Positions 50,389-62,867 of a stretch of DNA of 64,000 nt are shown here, piece after piece (positions within the stretch are counted from its first letter, which is position 1; the number at the start of each line of letters is the position of its first letter). The notes beneath the pieces are model-generated. The model was not told the DNA's origin. It did no database searches and worked only from the letters and a program-made list of their open reading frames with translations. Position numbers and translations under genes: made by a program. Source of the DNA: Candidatus Rokuibacteriota bacterium (lineage in GTDB: Bacteria; Methylomirabilota; Methylomirabilia; Rokubacteriales; CSP1-6); assembly GCA_003220685.1 (NCBI GenBank), contig QHTE01000049.1, positions 79,566 to 143,565 on the forward strand, in the 5' to 3' direction.

Positions 50389-53300
50389 GGTACTCCTGCA
50401 GGCTCTGAACCCGGAGCTCGCCCTTCAGCAGGGCCTCGATCGCGCCGATGGCGGCCTGGATGCCGTCGACCGTCGTGTAGTAGGCGACGTTCTGCGCGAC
50501 CGCGGTCCGGCGGATGATCGCCGAGTCCTTGCGGGCCCGCCCGTCCTCGGGCGTGTTGAAGACCAGCGCGATGTGGCCGCGCTTGATCAGGTCGATCACG
50601 TTGGGCCGGTAGCCCTCGCCAACCTTGTGGATGAGCTCGACCGACATGCCGTGGCGCTCGAGAACGCGCGCGGTGCCGGCCGTGGCGACGAGCGAGAAGC
50701 CCATCTCGCTGAGTCGCTTCGCGAGCGTCGTCACCGGCCGCTTGTCGCGGTTCTTCACCGAGATGAAGACGGCGCCGGAGGTGGGGAGCGTCTCGCCGGC
50801 GGCCACCTGCGATTTCAGATACGCCTTCCTGAAGTCGCGGTCGATCCCCATCACCTCGCCGGTCGACTTCATCTCCGGACCGAGCACCACGTCGACTCCG
50901 GGAAACTTGATGAAGGGGAAGACCGATTCCTTCACCGCGATGTGCGCGAGCTCGCGCTCCTCGATCCGCGCGTACGGCGCCAGCGAATGACCGAGCATGG
51001 CCGCCGTGGCGACCTTCGCGAGCGGGAGCCCGATCGCCTTGGAGACGAACGGCACCGTGCGGGAGGCGCGCGGGTTGACCTCGAGCACGTAGATCGTCTC
51101 CCCGCGGATCGCGAACTGGACGTTGATGAGCCCGACCACGTCGAGGGCGGACGCCAGCGCGCGGGTCTGCGCGCGGAGCTCGCGGATCTGGCCCTCGCCG
51201 AGCGAGTACGGCGGCAGGGCGCAGGCCGCGTCGCCCGAGTGGACGCCTGCCTTCTCGATGTGCTCCATGACGCCGCCGACCACAACCCGCTCGCCGTCGG
51301 CGACGGCGTCCACGTCGATCTCGATCGCGTCCTCGAGGAACTTGTCGATGAGGACGGGATGCTCCGGCGACACGCGTACCGCTTCGGCGACGAACTCGCG
51401 GAGGTCTTCGTCGTCGTGGACGATGTGCATGGCGCGCCCGCCGAGCACGTAGGACGGGCGGACCAGCACCGGAAAGCCGATCGAGGCGGCGATGGTCTCG
51501 GCTTCCGACAGCGAGCGCGCCGTGGCGCCGGCCGCCTGGTTGAGCCCAAGCTCGGCGATCAGCGCGTTGAAGCGCTGCCGGTCCTCGGCGCGGTCGATGG
51601 CGTCGGGGGTGGTGCCCAGGATCGGCACCCCGGCGTCGCGCAGCGGCCCCGCCAGCTTGAGCGGCGTCTGGCCGCCGAACTGCACCACGACGCCCAGCGG
51701 CCGCTCGCGCTCGACGATGTTGAGGACGTCCTCGAGGGTCAACGGCTCGAAGTAGAGGCGATCGGAGGTGTCGTAATCGGTGGAGACCGTCTCCGGGTTG
51801 CAGTTGACCATGATCGCCTCCACGCCGAGGTCGCGCAGCGCGAAGGCGGCGTGGACGCAACAGTAGTCGAACTCGACCCCCTGGCCGATGCGGTTCGGTC
51901 CCGAGCCGAGGATGATCACCTTCCGCCGCGCGGTCGGCGGCGCCTCGTCTTCCTCCTCGTAGGTCGAGTAGAGGTACGGCGTGTGGGCGACGAATTCGGC
52001 CGCGCACGTGTCCACCGTCTTGAAGGTCGCGCGGATCCCGTGCCCAAGCCGGGCGGCGCGGACGGCCGGCTCGGTGGCGCCGGTGAGCTCGGCGATGCGC
52101 CGGTCGGCGAAGCCGAGCTGCTTGGCCCGCCGGAGCACCTCCGGGTCGTCGGCGGCGGCGACGATCTGCTGCTCGAACTCCACGACCTCGCGGATGTTCT
52201 CGAGGAACCAGGGGTCGATGCGGGTCAACGACTGGATCTCGGCGGTCGTGAACCCGGCCCGATAGGCGTCGCCGATGGCGAAGATCCGGTCCGGGTTCGG
52301 GACACTCAGCAGCCGGCGGAGCTCGTCGTCGGCGAGCGGCCGGCCCAGGGTCAGCGCCCAGCGGTCCTGCTCGAGCGAGCGGATCGATTTCTGGAGCGCT
52401 TCCTTGAACGTGCGGCCGATGGCCATGACCTCGCCGACCGACTTCATCTGGGTCGTCAGGGTGCGATCGGCCTCGGGGAACTTCTCGAACGCCCAGCGCG
52501 GGAACTTGACCACGCAGTAGTCGATGGCCGGCTCGAACGACGCCGGCGTCTCCCGCGTGATGTCGTTGCGGATCTCGTCGAGCGTGTAGCCGACGGCGAG
52601 CTTGGTGGCGATCTTCGCGATCGGGAAGCCGGTGGCCTTGGACGCGAGCGCCGAGGAGCGTGACACGCGCGGGTTCATCTCGATCACGACCAGGCGCCCG
52701 TCGGCGGGGTTCACGGCGAACTGGATGTTCGAGCCGCCCGTCTCCACGCCGATCTCGCGGATGATCGCGATCGCGGCGTCGCGCATCAGCTGGTATTCCT
52801 TGTCGGTCAAGGTCTGCGCCGGCGCCACCGTGACCGAGTCGCCGGTGTGCACGCCCATCGGGTCGACGTTCTCGATCGAGCAGATGATGACGACGTTGTC
52901 GGCCAGGTCACGCATCACCTCGAGCTCGAACTCTTTCCAGCCGATCACCGACTCTTCGACCAGGACGGTGCCGACCGGCGAGGTCTGGAGCCCCCACCGC
53001 ACGGCGCTCTCGAGCTCGTCGGGGTTGTAGGCGATCGAGCCGCCGGTGCCGCCCAGGGTGAACGAGGGCCGGATGATGGCGGGGTAGCCGACCTTGCTGA
53101 CAATGGTGCGCGCTTCCTCGAGGCTCCGGGCGTGGCCCGAGCGCGGCAGCGCCAGGCCGATGCGCTCCATCGCCTGCTTGAAGAGCGCCCGGTCCTCGGC
53201 CTTGCGGATCGCGTCGAGCTTGGCGCCGATCAGCTCGACGCCGAAGCGGTCGAGCGTACCGTCCTCCGCCAGCGCGACGGCGATGTTGAGGCCGGTCTGG

Positions 53301-53575
53301 CCGCCGAGGGTCGGCAGGAGCGCCTGCGGGCGCTCGCGCTCGATGATCTTCGCCACGTACTCCGGCGTCACCGGCTCGATGTACGTGCGGTCCGCCAGCT
53401 CCGGGTCCGTCATGATCGTCGCGGGATTCGAGTTCACCAGCACGACCTCGAACCCTTCTTCCCGGAGCGCGCGGCAGCCCTGCGTGCCCGAGTAGTCGAA
53501 CTCGCACGCTTGACCGATGACGATCGGCCCGGAGCCGATGATCAGGATCCGCCGGAGGTCGGTGCGCTTGGGCAG
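50372..53575 (-). CDS. carB: Carbamoyl-phosphate synthase large subunit, apparent CTG start
   Basis: 1067 residues, close to the 1073 of E. coli CarB. The two ATP-grasp halves are complete ([16 protein letters not shown] in the first, [15 protein letters not shown] in the second), followed by the oligomerisation and C-terminal MGS-like allosteric domains. The conserved N-terminus [15 protein letters not shown], then [14 protein letters not shown], begins exactly at a CTG (53575). An in-frame TAG stands immediately before it and GGAGG 5 bp upstream. The next canonical start (GTG 53443) would delete 44 essential residues. I therefore read CTG as the start. It supplies carbamoyl phosphate with CarA. 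Confidence 0.93.
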   Translation of the reverse strand: MPKRTDLRRILIIGSGPIVIGQACEFDYSGTQGCRALREEGFEVVLVNSNPATIMTDPELADRTYIEPVTPEYVAKIIERERPQALLPTLGGQTGLNIAVALAEDGTLDRFGVELIGAKLDAIRKAEDRALFKQAMERIGLALPRSGHARSLEEARTIVSKVGYPAIIRPSFTLGGTGGSIAYNPDELESAVRWGLQTSPVGTVLVEESVIGWKEFELEVMRDLADNVVIICSIENVDPMGVHTGDSVTVAPAQTLTDKEYQLMRDAAIAIIREIGVETGGSNIQFAVNPADGRLVVIEMNPRVSRSSALASKATGFPIAKIATKLAVGYTLDEIRNDITRETPASFEPAIDYCVVKFPRWAFEKFPEADRTLTTQMKSVGEVMAIGRTFKEALQKSIRSLEQDRWALTLGRPLADDELRRLLSVPNPDRIFAIGDAYRAGFTTAEIQSLTRIDPWFLENIREVVEFEQQIVAAADDPEVLRRAKQLGFADRRIAELTGATEPAVRAARLGHGIRATFKTVDTCAAEFVAHTPYLYSTYEEEDEAPPTARRKVIILGSGPNRIGQGVEFDYCCVHAAFALRDLGVEAIMVNCNPETVSTDYDTSDRLYFEPLTLEDVLNIVERERPLGVVVQFGGQTPLKLAGPLRDAGVPILGTTPDAIDRAEDRQRFNALIAELGLNQAAGATARSLSEAETIAASIGFPVLVRPSYVLGGRAMHIVHDDEDLREFVAEAVRVSPEHPVLIDKFLEDAIEIDVDAVADGERVVVGGVMEHIEKAGVHSGDAACALPPYSLGEGQIRELRAQTRALASALDVVGLINVQFAIRGETIYVLEVNPRASRTVPFVSKAIGLPLAKVATAAMLGHSLAPYARIEERELAHIAVKESVFPFIKFPGVDVVLGPEMKSTGEVMGIDRDFRKAYLKSQVAAGETLPTSGAVFISVKNRDKRPVTTLAKRLSEMGFSLVATAGTARVLERHGMSVELIHKVGEGYRPNVIDLIKRGHIALVFNTPEDGRARKDSAIIRRTAVAQNVAYYTTVDGIQAAIGAIEALLKGELRVQSLQEYHADLR

Positions 53576-53842
53576 CTATTCCTCCACGAGCCCGTACACG
53601 ATCGAGGTTTCCGGCGCCGCTTCTTCTCGGCGGTAGAGGACATCGTCGAGCCGGCCGTTGCCGACCCACGCGACTTCACCGCTGCCCCAGAGCTGTTCGC
53701 CGAGCACGCTCATCCGCCGGTCGACGCGCTCGCGGATCGCGTGGGCCTCGAGCGAGCTCTCGCTCTGGGCGGTGAACGACGTCCACTCGGGTTTCTGGCC
53801 GCCCCCTTCGGTCTTCCGGTACGAGATCAAGTACTTGGGCAT
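53576..53842 (-). CDS. Unknown small protein between carA and carB
   Basis: 88 residues (PKYLISYRKTEGGGQKPEWT, then SFTAQSESSLEAHAIRERVD), soluble, with no recognised family. It is 7 bp after carA and ends with TAG directly against the CTG of carB, in the same reading frame. Its codon use and GC resemble its neighbours. It may be an accessory protein of carbamoyl-phosphate synthase. If the TAG were read through, it would form an N-terminal extension of CarB. Both ideas are speculative. Confidence 0.7.
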   Translation of the reverse strand: MPKYLISYRKTEGGGQKPEWTSFTAQSESSLEAHAIRERVDRRMSVLGEQLWGSGEVAWVGNGRLDDVLYRREEAAPETSIVYGLVEE

Positions 53843-53849
53843 GACGAGG

Positions 53850-54974
53850 TCAGCCTCCCTTCTGGCTCATGAGATCGGCGAAGCGGTGGAACAGGTAATT
53901 GGCGTCGTGCGGTCCGGGCGACGCCTCCGGGTGATACTGCACGGAGAACACGGGCCACTCGCGGTGGCGCAGCCCCTCGCAGGTGCCGTCGTTGAGGTTC
54001 GCGTGTGTCGGCTCCCACCCGCGCGCCGACACCGACGCCGGGTCGACGGCGAAGCCGTGGTTCTGCGCGGTGATCTCGACCTTGCCGGTTGCGAGGTCCT
54101 TGACCGGATGGTTGGCGCCGTGGTGGCCGAACGGCAGCTTGTACGTCCGCCCGCCGGCCGCCAGACCGAGGATCTGGTGCCCGAGACAGATGCCGAAGGT
54201 CGGCACGCGTCCCAGAAGCCCACGCACCGAGTCGATCAGGTAGGGCACACCCTCGGGATCCCCCGGCCCATTGGAGATGAACACGCCGTCGGGCTTCGCG
54301 GCGAGCACGTCGGCGGTCGTCGTCGAGGCCGGCACGACGGTCACGTCGCAGCCGATCGTGCGGAGCTGGCGCAGGATGTTGAACTTGATCCCGCAGTCGT
54401 ACGCGACGACCTTGAAGCGCGGAGGCGGCGGCGCGACGTAGCCGCGCGAAAGCTCCCAGCCGCCCTCGGACCACGTGTACGGCGCGTCGGCGGTGACCTC
54501 GGCCACCAGGTCGCGGCCCACGAGCCCCGGCAGAGCCCGCGCGCGCTCGAGGAGCGGCGCCGGATCGGTCACGACCGAAGAGATGATGCCGTCCTGGGCG
54601 CCTCGATCGCGTAGGTGACGCGTCAGCGCGCGCGTGTCGATGTCCTGGATCCCCACGATCCCGTGCCGCGCGAGGTACGCGTCGAGGCTCGCGCCCGAGC
54701 GGAAGTTCGACGCGACCGGCGACGCTTCCTTGACGATGAATCCGTTGACCCACGGCCGGCGCGACTCGACGTCCTCCTCGTTGACCCCGTAGTTGCCGAT
54801 CATCGGGTACGTCATCGCCACGATCTGCCCTCTGTAAGACGGATCGGTGAGGATCTCCTGATACCCCTGCATGGCGGTATTGAAGATCACTTCACCCGAT
54901 GCCTCTCCTACCGCTCCGAGCGATCGGCCTCTGAACGTGCGGCCGTCGCGAAGCACGAGCCAGGCGGGCTTCAT
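53850..54974 (-). CDS. carA: Carbamoyl-phosphate synthase small subunit
   Basis: Glutamine amidotransferase subunit, 374 residues. The N-terminal domain is [16 protein letters not shown], then [20 protein letters not shown]. The class I glutaminase domain has the nucleophile Cys in [11 protein letters not shown] and the His/Glu in [21 protein letters not shown] is also present. The ATG at 54974 overlaps the pyrC stop (ATGA). Confidence 0.96.
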   Translation of the reverse strand: MKPAWLVLRDGRTFRGRSLGAVGEASGEVIFNTAMQGYQEILTDPSYRGQIVAMTYPMIGNYGVNEEDVESRRPWVNGFIVKEASPVASNFRSGASLDAYLARHGIVGIQDIDTRALTRHLRDRGAQDGIISSVVTDPAPLLERARALPGLVGRDLVAEVTADAPYTWSEGGWELSRGYVAPPPPRFKVVAYDCGIKFNILRQLRTIGCDVTVVPASTTTADVLAAKPDGVFISNGPGDPEGVPYLIDSVRGLLGRVPTFGICLGHQILGLAAGGRTYKLPFGHHGANHPVKDLATGKVEITAQNHGFAVDPASVSARGWEPTHANLNDGTCEGLRHREWPVFSVQYHPEASPGPHDANYLFHRFADLMSQKGG

Positions 54975-56254
54975 CTCGGGTCGACTCGGGCGATCGTGCC
55001 GCCCACCACTGTCATCCACGGACCGCCGCGAAGCTGCCAGCCGCCGAACGGCGTGTTCCGGCTCCGCGAGTGAAACCGCGCCGGGTCGACGGTGGTGTCC
55101 GCGTCGAGGTCCAGGACGGTGATATCGGCCGGCGCCCCGACCGAGAGCGTTCCGCCGGGCAGGCTGAGCAGCCGCGCCGGATCCCGGCTCCACCGCGCGA
55201 TCAGCGTCGCGAGCGGCAAATGGCCGGACCGCACCAGCCGGTCGAGCACCACCGCCACCGCCGTCTCGAGCCCGACGATGCCGAAGGCGGCGTGATCGTA
55301 CTCGCCCTCCTTCTCGGAGAGGGCGTGCGGGGCGTGGTCGGTCGCGATGCAGTCGATCGTGCCGTCGGCGAGGCCCTCGATCAGCGCCTCGACGTCGCGC
55401 TTGGTCCTGAGCGGCGGCGCCATCTTCGTGTTGGCGTCCCAGCTCCGCACCGCGTCCTCGGTCAGGACCAGATGGTGCGGCGTGACCTCGGCGGTGACGC
55501 GGATCCCGCGCGCCTTCGCGTCGCGCACGAGGCGCACCGTGCCGGCGGTGGAGGCGTGCGCGATGTGGACGTGGGCGCCGGTCAGCTCGGCCAGCAGGAT
55601 GTCGCGGGCGACCATCACGTCTTCGGCCGCCGAGGGCTGACTCGGCAGGCCGAGCTCGGTGGAGACGACGCCTTCGTTGATCGAGCCGCCCGCGCTCAGG
55701 GTGGAGTCCTCGGCGTGGCTGATGATCGGCGCACCGAAGGGCAGCGTGTATTCCATGGCGCGGCGGTAGAGGCCGGCGTTCATGACGCATTTGCCGTCGT
55801 CCGAGAAGGCGACGCAGCCCGACTCCGCGAGCTCGGCCAACTCGGCGAGCGCCTCGCCGCGGAGATTACGCGTGACGGCGCCGATCGGATAGACGCGCAC
55901 GAGGCCTTCGACCTTCGCCTTGGCGAGGATGTAGTCCGTCACCGCGCCGTTGTCGTTAACGGGGCTCGTGTTCGCCATGCAGCACACGGCGGTGAACCCG
56001 CCGGCGGCGGCCGCCCGCGTGCCCGTCGCGACCGTCTCCTTGTATTCTTGCCCGGGCTCGCGCAGGTGCACGTGCATGTCGATGAACCCGGGGCAGACGA
56101 TCTTGCCCGTCGCGTCGACGACCTCGACGCCGGCGGGCGCCTCGAGGCACCGCCCGAGCCGCGAGATCTTGCCATTCTCGACCAGAACGTCCTGGACCGC
56201 GTCGACGTTGTTCGCCGGATCGATCACCCGGCCGCTCCGGATCATGAGGCTCAT
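54971..56254 (-). CDS. pyrC: Dihydroorotase (class I)
   Basis: Cyclises carbamoyl aspartate. 427 residues. Zinc ligands: [13 protein letters not shown] (about 61-73), His in [10 protein letters not shown], His in [12 protein letters not shown], and the catalytic Asp in [11 protein letters not shown]. All ligands are present, so this is an active PyrC rather than the inactive PyrC-prime found beside some PyrB proteins. Overlaps pyrB and carA by 4 bp each. Confidence 0.96.
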   Translation of the reverse strand: MSLMIRSGRVIDPANNVDAVQDVLVENGKISRLGRCLEAPAGVEVVDATGKIVCPGFIDMHVHLREPGQEYKETVATGTRAAAAGGFTAVCCMANTSPVNDNGAVTDYILAKAKVEGLVRVYPIGAVTRNLRGEALAELAELAESGCVAFSDDGKCVMNAGLYRRAMEYTLPFGAPIISHAEDSTLSAGGSINEGVVSTELGLPSQPSAAEDVMVARDILLAELTGAHVHIAHASTAGTVRLVRDAKARGIRVTAEVTPHHLVLTEDAVRSWDANTKMAPPLRTKRDVEALIEGLADGTIDCIATDHAPHALSEKEGEYDHAAFGIVGLETAVAVVLDRLVRSGHLPLATLIARWSRDPARLLSLPGGTLSVGAPADITVLDLDADTTVDPARFHSRSRNTPFGGWQLRGGPWMTVVGGTIARVDPR

Positions 56255-57189
56255 GCGGCCTCTCCGCCCTTGCGGCCGGCGAGCAGGAGCAGGACGCCCA
56301 TGCGCACCGCCACGCCGCGCGACACCTGATCGAGGATGACCGAGTAGGGGCCGTCGGCGACCTCGGGCGCCAGCTCGATACCGCGGTTGACGGGGCCGGG
56401 ATGCATGATCAGCACGTCGGGCCGCGCGTGCTTCGCCAGCTTGTCGAGCGTGAGGCCCCAGTAGCGCGCGTACTCCCGGAGCGAGGGGATCAGCCCCGCG
56501 GTCATGCGCTCCTGTTGCAGGCGGAGCATCATGATCACGTCCACGTCGCCGATGGCGTCCTCGAGCCGGTAGCTCACCTTCGCGCCGAGCTCCTGCACGA
56601 ACGGCGGGATGAGCGTGGGCGGGCCCGCCACGGTGACGGTCATGCCGAGCTTGCGCATGCCGTGGATGTCGGAGCGCGCGACCCGGCTGTGGGCGATGTC
56701 GCCGACAATCGCCACGTGGAGACCGTCGAAGTGGCCCTTCTTCTCGCGGATCGTCACCAGATCGAGCAGCGCCTGGGTCGGGTGCTCGTGCGCCCCGTCC
56801 CCCGCGTTCACGATCGAGCACGGAAGCTCGCGCGCGAGCAGGTCGGCGGCGCCGGCCGACGAGTGGCGGACCACGACGACGTCGGGGCTCATCGCGGCGA
56901 TGTTCTTCGCCGTGTCGATGAAGCTCTCACCCTTGCTGGCGCTCGAGCCGCTCGCCGAGAAGTTGATCACGTCCGCGGAGAGCCACTTACCGGCGATCTC
57001 GAACGACGTGCGCGTCCGCGTAGACGATTCGTAGAACAGGTTGACCACCGTCTTGCCGCGAAGCGCCGGGACCTTCTTGATGTCGCGCGAGGCGATCTCC
57101 TGGAGCGACGCGGCGGTGTCTACGAGCAGGGTGATCTCGCCGGCATCGAGCTCGCGCATCGAGAGCAGATCCTTGCGCGTCCAGCCCAT
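56251..57189 (-). CDS. pyrB: Aspartate carbamoyltransferase catalytic subunit
   Basis: First committed pyrimidine step. 312 residues. Carbamoyl-phosphate motif is FYESSTRTRTSFEIAG near residue 52, with GESFIDTAKNI, VVRHSSAGA, and the aspartate-side DGAHEHPTQALLDL. No pyrI regulatory gene accompanies it. Starts 2 bp after pyrR. Confidence 0.97.
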   Translation of the reverse strand: MGWTRKDLLSMRELDAGEITLLVDTAASLQEIASRDIKKVPALRGKTVVNLFYESSTRTRTSFEIAGKWLSADVINFSASGSSASKGESFIDTAKNIAAMSPDVVVVRHSSAGAADLLARELPCSIVNAGDGAHEHPTQALLDLVTIREKKGHFDGLHVAIVGDIAHSRVARSDIHGMRKLGMTVTVAGPPTLIPPFVQELGAKVSYRLEDAIGDVDVIMMLRLQQERMTAGLIPSLREYARYWGLTLDKLAKHARPDVLIMHPGPVNRGIELAPEVADGPYSVILDQVSRGVAVRMGVLLLLAGRKGGEAA

Positions 57190-57191
57190 AC

Positions 57192-57812
<621 letters not shown>

Positions 57813-57818
57813 TCAGTC

Positions 57819-57848
57819 ACTCTACACGGCGACCTTCGCTCGTGTCAA
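57819..57848 (-). promoter_or_regulatory. Sigma-70-type promoter of the pyr operon
   Basis: On the minus strand: TTGACA (57843-57848), 18-bp spacer, TAGAGT (57819-57824). The predicted leader is about 57 nt and contains the hairpin above. It is too short for a classic antiterminator/terminator pair, and no U-run is visible. The -35 box overlaps the stop codon of the upstream amidohydrolase gene. Confidence 0.7.
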
Positions 57849-59101
57849 CCCGACGGGGCGCGCGACGCGTCGTCGGAGCGCCACCGCTCGACGATCCGCC
57901 GCTCGTGCTCGACGCTGACCCGGCCCCCCTTCACCACGAGGCGCCGTGGGGGGAGGGCCATCACGATCTCGTCCAGCCGCTCGCACTCCCACACCACCAG
58001 ATCGGCCCGGCAGCCGGCGCCGCAGCCGTAGTCGCGGAGATTGAGGATGCGGGCCGGATGGGTCGTGACCGTGGCCACGAGATCGCGCATCAGGTCACGG
58101 GTGCCCATGTGGGCGGCGACGGCGGCGACGAACGTCAGGTGCGCCGGGTCAGCCGTGCCGATCGGCGTGAACGGATTCCGGACGTTGTTGGAGGCCAGCG
58201 CCACCGGAACGCCGGCCTCCAGCAGGCGGCGGATGGGCGTCAAGCCGCGACGGACGTTGAGCTCGTCGCGCCGGCCCATGAGGTAGAGATCGGTCAGCGG
58301 AAGGCTGATCACACCGATGCGAGCGGCGGCGAGCTCCGCGACCAGCGCAGCCTGCTCGGGGCCGGGCAGCGCCGCCAGCTCGGTCAGGTGGCCGGCCGCG
58401 ACACGGCCCTGCCAGCCGGCGCGAATCGTCTGGCGCACGATCTCGCGCACGTGCAGGTGCTCGGGCTCGTCGCTGAAATCGACGTGGAAGTCGGCGTCGA
58501 CCCCGAACTCGGCGGCCAGTGCGAAGACGACCTCGATGTGGCGGCGCGCGTCGGTGTCGTTGTACGGGCAGCCGCCGATGAGGTCGGCGCCCATCTCGAG
58601 GGCGCGGCGGAGCAAGGTCTCGGTCGGCGGCGCCTGGAGGATGCCCTCCTGGGCGAAGGCGCAGAGCTGGAGGTCGACGGCGGGCGCGTACTCGCGCTTG
58701 AGCGCGAGCATCGCCCCCATGCCCATGAGGCCGACGATGGGGTCGACCTCGACGTGCGCGCGCATCGCGGTCGTGCCGGCGGCGACGGCCAGGTCGAGCA
58801 CGCGCCGGGCGCGGCCGGCGATGTCGGCGGCGGTGAAGGCGCGCTTGGCCGCGCCGGTGAGGCGGATGGCCTCGGCGGCCGTCTCGGCCGAGCCGGCGAC
58901 GCGCTCGGTCAGCAGCGCCTTGTCGAGATGCATGTGCGAGTCGACGAGCCCGGGCGTGACGAGCCGCCCGGCGACGTCGATCGTCTCGCGCGCCGGCCCG
59001 CTCGCCGCGCCCACCTCGCGGATGCGCCCGCCGGCGATCGCGAGGTCGACGGGCTCGGCCCGATCGGGCAGGCGGCAGGTTCGCAAGATAAGGTCGAGCA
59101 G
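57845..59101 (-). CDS. Cytosine-deaminase-family amidohydrolase
   Basis: About 418 residues. Metal site: GLVDSHMHLDKALL near residue 55 (His-x-His), His in ADFHVDFSDEPEHLHV, His in VAAGHLTEL, and an asparagine-containing LASNNVRNPFTPIGT where the usual Asp region lies. The family includes CodA, atrazine-chlorohydrolase relatives and N-isopropylammelide hydrolase; the substrate is unknown. A TTG at 59086 is the first canonical start but has no ribosome site. An in-frame CTG at 59101 has GGAG 8 bp upstream and restores the usual LDLILRTCRLPD beginning, so I place the start there. Confidence 0.85.
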   Translation of the reverse strand: MLDLILRTCRLPDRAEPVDLAIAGGRIREVGAASGPARETIDVAGRLVTPGLVDSHMHLDKALLTERVAGSAETAAEAIRLTGAAKRAFTAADIAGRARRVLDLAVAAGTTAMRAHVEVDPIVGLMGMGAMLALKREYAPAVDLQLCAFAQEGILQAPPTETLLRRALEMGADLIGGCPYNDTDARRHIEVVFALAAEFGVDADFHVDFSDEPEHLHVREIVRQTIRAGWQGRVAAGHLTELAALPGPEQAALVAELAAARIGVISLPLTDLYLMGRRDELNVRRGLTPIRRLLEAGVPVALASNNVRNPFTPIGTADPAHLTFVAAVAAHMGTRDLMRDLVATVTTHPARILNLRDYGCGAGCRADLVVWECERLDEIVMALPPRRLVVKGGRVSVEHERRIVERWRSDDASRAPSG

Positions 59102-59119
59102 GTCAGGCGCTCCGCGCGC

Positions 59120-60490
<1,371 letters not shown>

Positions 60491-60641
60491 GTCCGTCCTC
60501 GGAGGGGTGCCCCCGTCACAAGCGCGCTGACGCGCGCGACAAGGTTTCGGTTGTGAGCGCGGCCGCCCCGCATATCAGGCCTCGGCGGTCGCGCTTGCGC
60601 GCGCGAATATGTAGACGCGGGAGACCTGTTCTTGCGCCATG

Positions 60642-62867
60642 TCAGGCTTCCACCGTCACGCCGGCGCGGGAGACGGGGACTTCGATGACGAAGCGGGTGC
60701 CCTTGGGCTCGTTGTCCTCGATCCAGATCGTGCCGCCGTGCTCGCTCACGATCTCGTGGACGATCGGGAGCCCGAGGCCCATCCCGGCGACCTTCGTCGA
60801 GAAGTAGGGCAGGAAGAGCTTTTCCTTGTCCTCGGCGCTGATGCCCGGCCCGTTGTCGGCCACGATGATGCGCGCGTGTCCGGTCTCGGCCACGTGGACC
60901 GTCTCGACCCTGACGTCGCCGGTGCCGCCGACGGCTTCGACGGCGTTGTCGACCAGGTTCAGCACGGCGCGCTTGATGTGGTCCGGGTCGACCTCGAGCA
61001 GCGGCAGATCGTCGGGATGCCGCGTCGTGATCGACAGCGCCGGATGCGACTCGCGGTAGAGGATCGCCACGCTGTCGATCAGCTGCCGCACGTCGGTCGG
61101 GCGCGGGGCGAGCACCGGCATGCGCGCGAAGCGCGAGAACTCGTCGACCAGCCGCTTGAGCCCGTCGACCTCGTGGATGATGGTCTGGGTCGCCTCGAGC
61201 ACGAGCTGCTCCTCGCCCGCCGTGCGGGCCAGCCGCCGGCGGAGCCGCTGCGCGGAGAGCTGGATCGGCGTCAGCGGATTCTTGATCTCGTGGGCGATCC
61301 GCTGCGCGACCTCGCGCCAGGCCGCGACGCGCTGGGCCTTCAGGAGCTCGGTCAGGTCGTCGAGCACCACCACGGTGCCCGCGTATTCGTTGTCGGGGCC
61401 GCGGAGCGCCGTCGCCGACGCGACGAGTGAGAGCGTGGCGCCGGCGCGTCTGAGCTGCACCGCGAGCTCGGCGCTGGCCGCGTTGGGCCGCCGCATGCGC
61501 TGCACCTGGACGACCACGGGCTGCAGCGCGGGTCCGGCGAACACTTCCTCGAGGAGGCGACCCGCGGCGGTCGCCTGGTTCACGCCGAGCATCCGGGCGG
61601 CGGCCCGGTTGATCGTCGTCAGGCGCCCCAGCGGATCGAACGAGACCACGCCGGTGGTGATCGCTTCGAGGACCGTCTCGATGTAGAGTCGCCGATCCTC
61701 GAGCTCAGTGTGCTTGTCGGACAGGTCGAGGTAGGCCTCCTCGAGCTGCCGCTTGGAGCGGCCCAGATCGTCGGTCATGCGGTTGAACGAGTTGACCAGC
61801 AGGCCGATCTCGTCGTCGCCGCGCGCCTCGACCTTGTAAGCGAGGTTGCCGGCGGCGACCTCCCGCGTGCCCTCCGCGAGCTGCTGGATCGGTCCGGTGA
61901 TCCCGCGCGCGAGGTAGAGGGCGAACCACGTGAACGAGAACACCACGATGAGGGTCATCAGCAGGAACAGCAGGATGTAGATGCCTTTGATCGGCGTCTT
62001 CAGGAGCTTGAGCTGCTTGTACTCGCGGAACGCCTGCGAGATGGCGCGCACCCGCGCCTCGAGGCGCTCGGTGACGTGCGTGCCCACCACGACGACGCCC
62101 ACGACGGTGCGCTGTCCCCCGCGCGTCGTCCAGATCGGGACCACCGCCTCGACGAGGTCGCCGGACGAGAGCTCGCGCACCGTGGTGAGCTCCTGGCCGG
62201 CGGCGCCCTGGCGAAGCTGCGCCTCGTTGACCTCGCGGGTCGCCAGGTCCCCGAGGATCGGATCCTTGACGTGGACCAGCTCCTGCCCCTGGGCGCCGAA
62301 GACCGTGATCGCGCTGAGCCCGAGACGGTCTTGCTGATCGACGAGGTACGTCGCCAGCGCCTGGCGACGGTCCTCGGCCAGGAGCCCCTCGCGATCGACC
62401 ACCCGGCTGATCTGCTGCGCGTGGCGCAGCGCCGTGCGCTCGAGGTTGCCGTAATACGTCTGCGCGACCGCGAGGGCCTGATCCAGCGGGCGCTCGACCT
62501 GCGGCTTGAACCAGCCCTCGATCGACTTGTTGATGAAGTTGGAGGCGATCAGGAAGATCAAGGTCGACGGGATCAGGGAGAGCGAGAGGAACGCCAGCAC
62601 GAGCTTGGCCTTGAACTGGGCGCCGATCACCTTCTCGCGCCGCTCGAACCAGAGCTTGACCAGGTTCCTCAGCAGGAGCAGCACGAGCAGCAGCAGCACG
62701 ATCAGGTTCAGGTTCAACAGGGCGAAGACCGCGATGTTGGACGCCAGCGGCAGTTCCGGTGCGTAGACTCCGACGTCCAGGAGGTTCGCCGTGCCGACCA
62801 GCAGGACGAAGCCGGCCAGGATGACCAGGTTCCGCTTGCGCCGGTTCTCTTCGCTCAGAAGGGGCAC
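60642..62867 (-). CDS. NtrY-type membrane sensor histidine kinase
   Basis: 741 residues. Two N-terminal helices (about 14-31 and 41-66), a further helix near 95-115, an extracytoplasmic sensor region and a transmembrane segment near 300 are visible. HAMP (RGITGPIQQLAEGTREVAAG), PAS (LEAITTGVVSFDPLGRLTTI), HisKA with His526 in QRIAHEIKNPLTPIQL, and HATPase (NAVEAVGG, DNGPGI, GMGLGLPIV) follow in order. All kinase boxes are intact. It starts at the DUF4390 stop and is followed after 150 bp by the NtrX-like regulator. Confidence 0.94.
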   Translation of the reverse strand: MPLLSEENRRKRNLVILAGFVLLVGTANLLDVGVYAPELPLASNIAVFALLNLNLIVLLLLVLLLLRNLVKLWFERREKVIGAQFKAKLVLAFLSLSLIPSTLIFLIASNFINKSIEGWFKPQVERPLDQALAVAQTYYGNLERTALRHAQQISRVVDREGLLAEDRRQALATYLVDQQDRLGLSAITVFGAQGQELVHVKDPILGDLATREVNEAQLRQGAAGQELTTVRELSSGDLVEAVVPIWTTRGGQRTVVGVVVVGTHVTERLEARVRAISQAFREYKQLKLLKTPIKGIYILLFLLMTLIVVFSFTWFALYLARGITGPIQQLAEGTREVAAGNLAYKVEARGDDEIGLLVNSFNRMTDDLGRSKRQLEEAYLDLSDKHTELEDRRLYIETVLEAITTGVVSFDPLGRLTTINRAAARMLGVNQATAAGRLLEEVFAGPALQPVVVQVQRMRRPNAASAELAVQLRRAGATLSLVASATALRGPDNEYAGTVVVLDDLTELLKAQRVAAWREVAQRIAHEIKNPLTPIQLSAQRLRRRLARTAGEEQLVLEATQTIIHEVDGLKRLVDEFSRFARMPVLAPRPTDVRQLIDSVAILYRESHPALSITTRHPDDLPLLEVDPDHIKRAVLNLVDNAVEAVGGTGDVRVETVHVAETGHARIIVADNGPGISAEDKEKLFLPYFSTKVAGMGLGLPIVHEIVSEHGGTIWIEDNEPKGTRFVIEVPVSRAGVTVEA

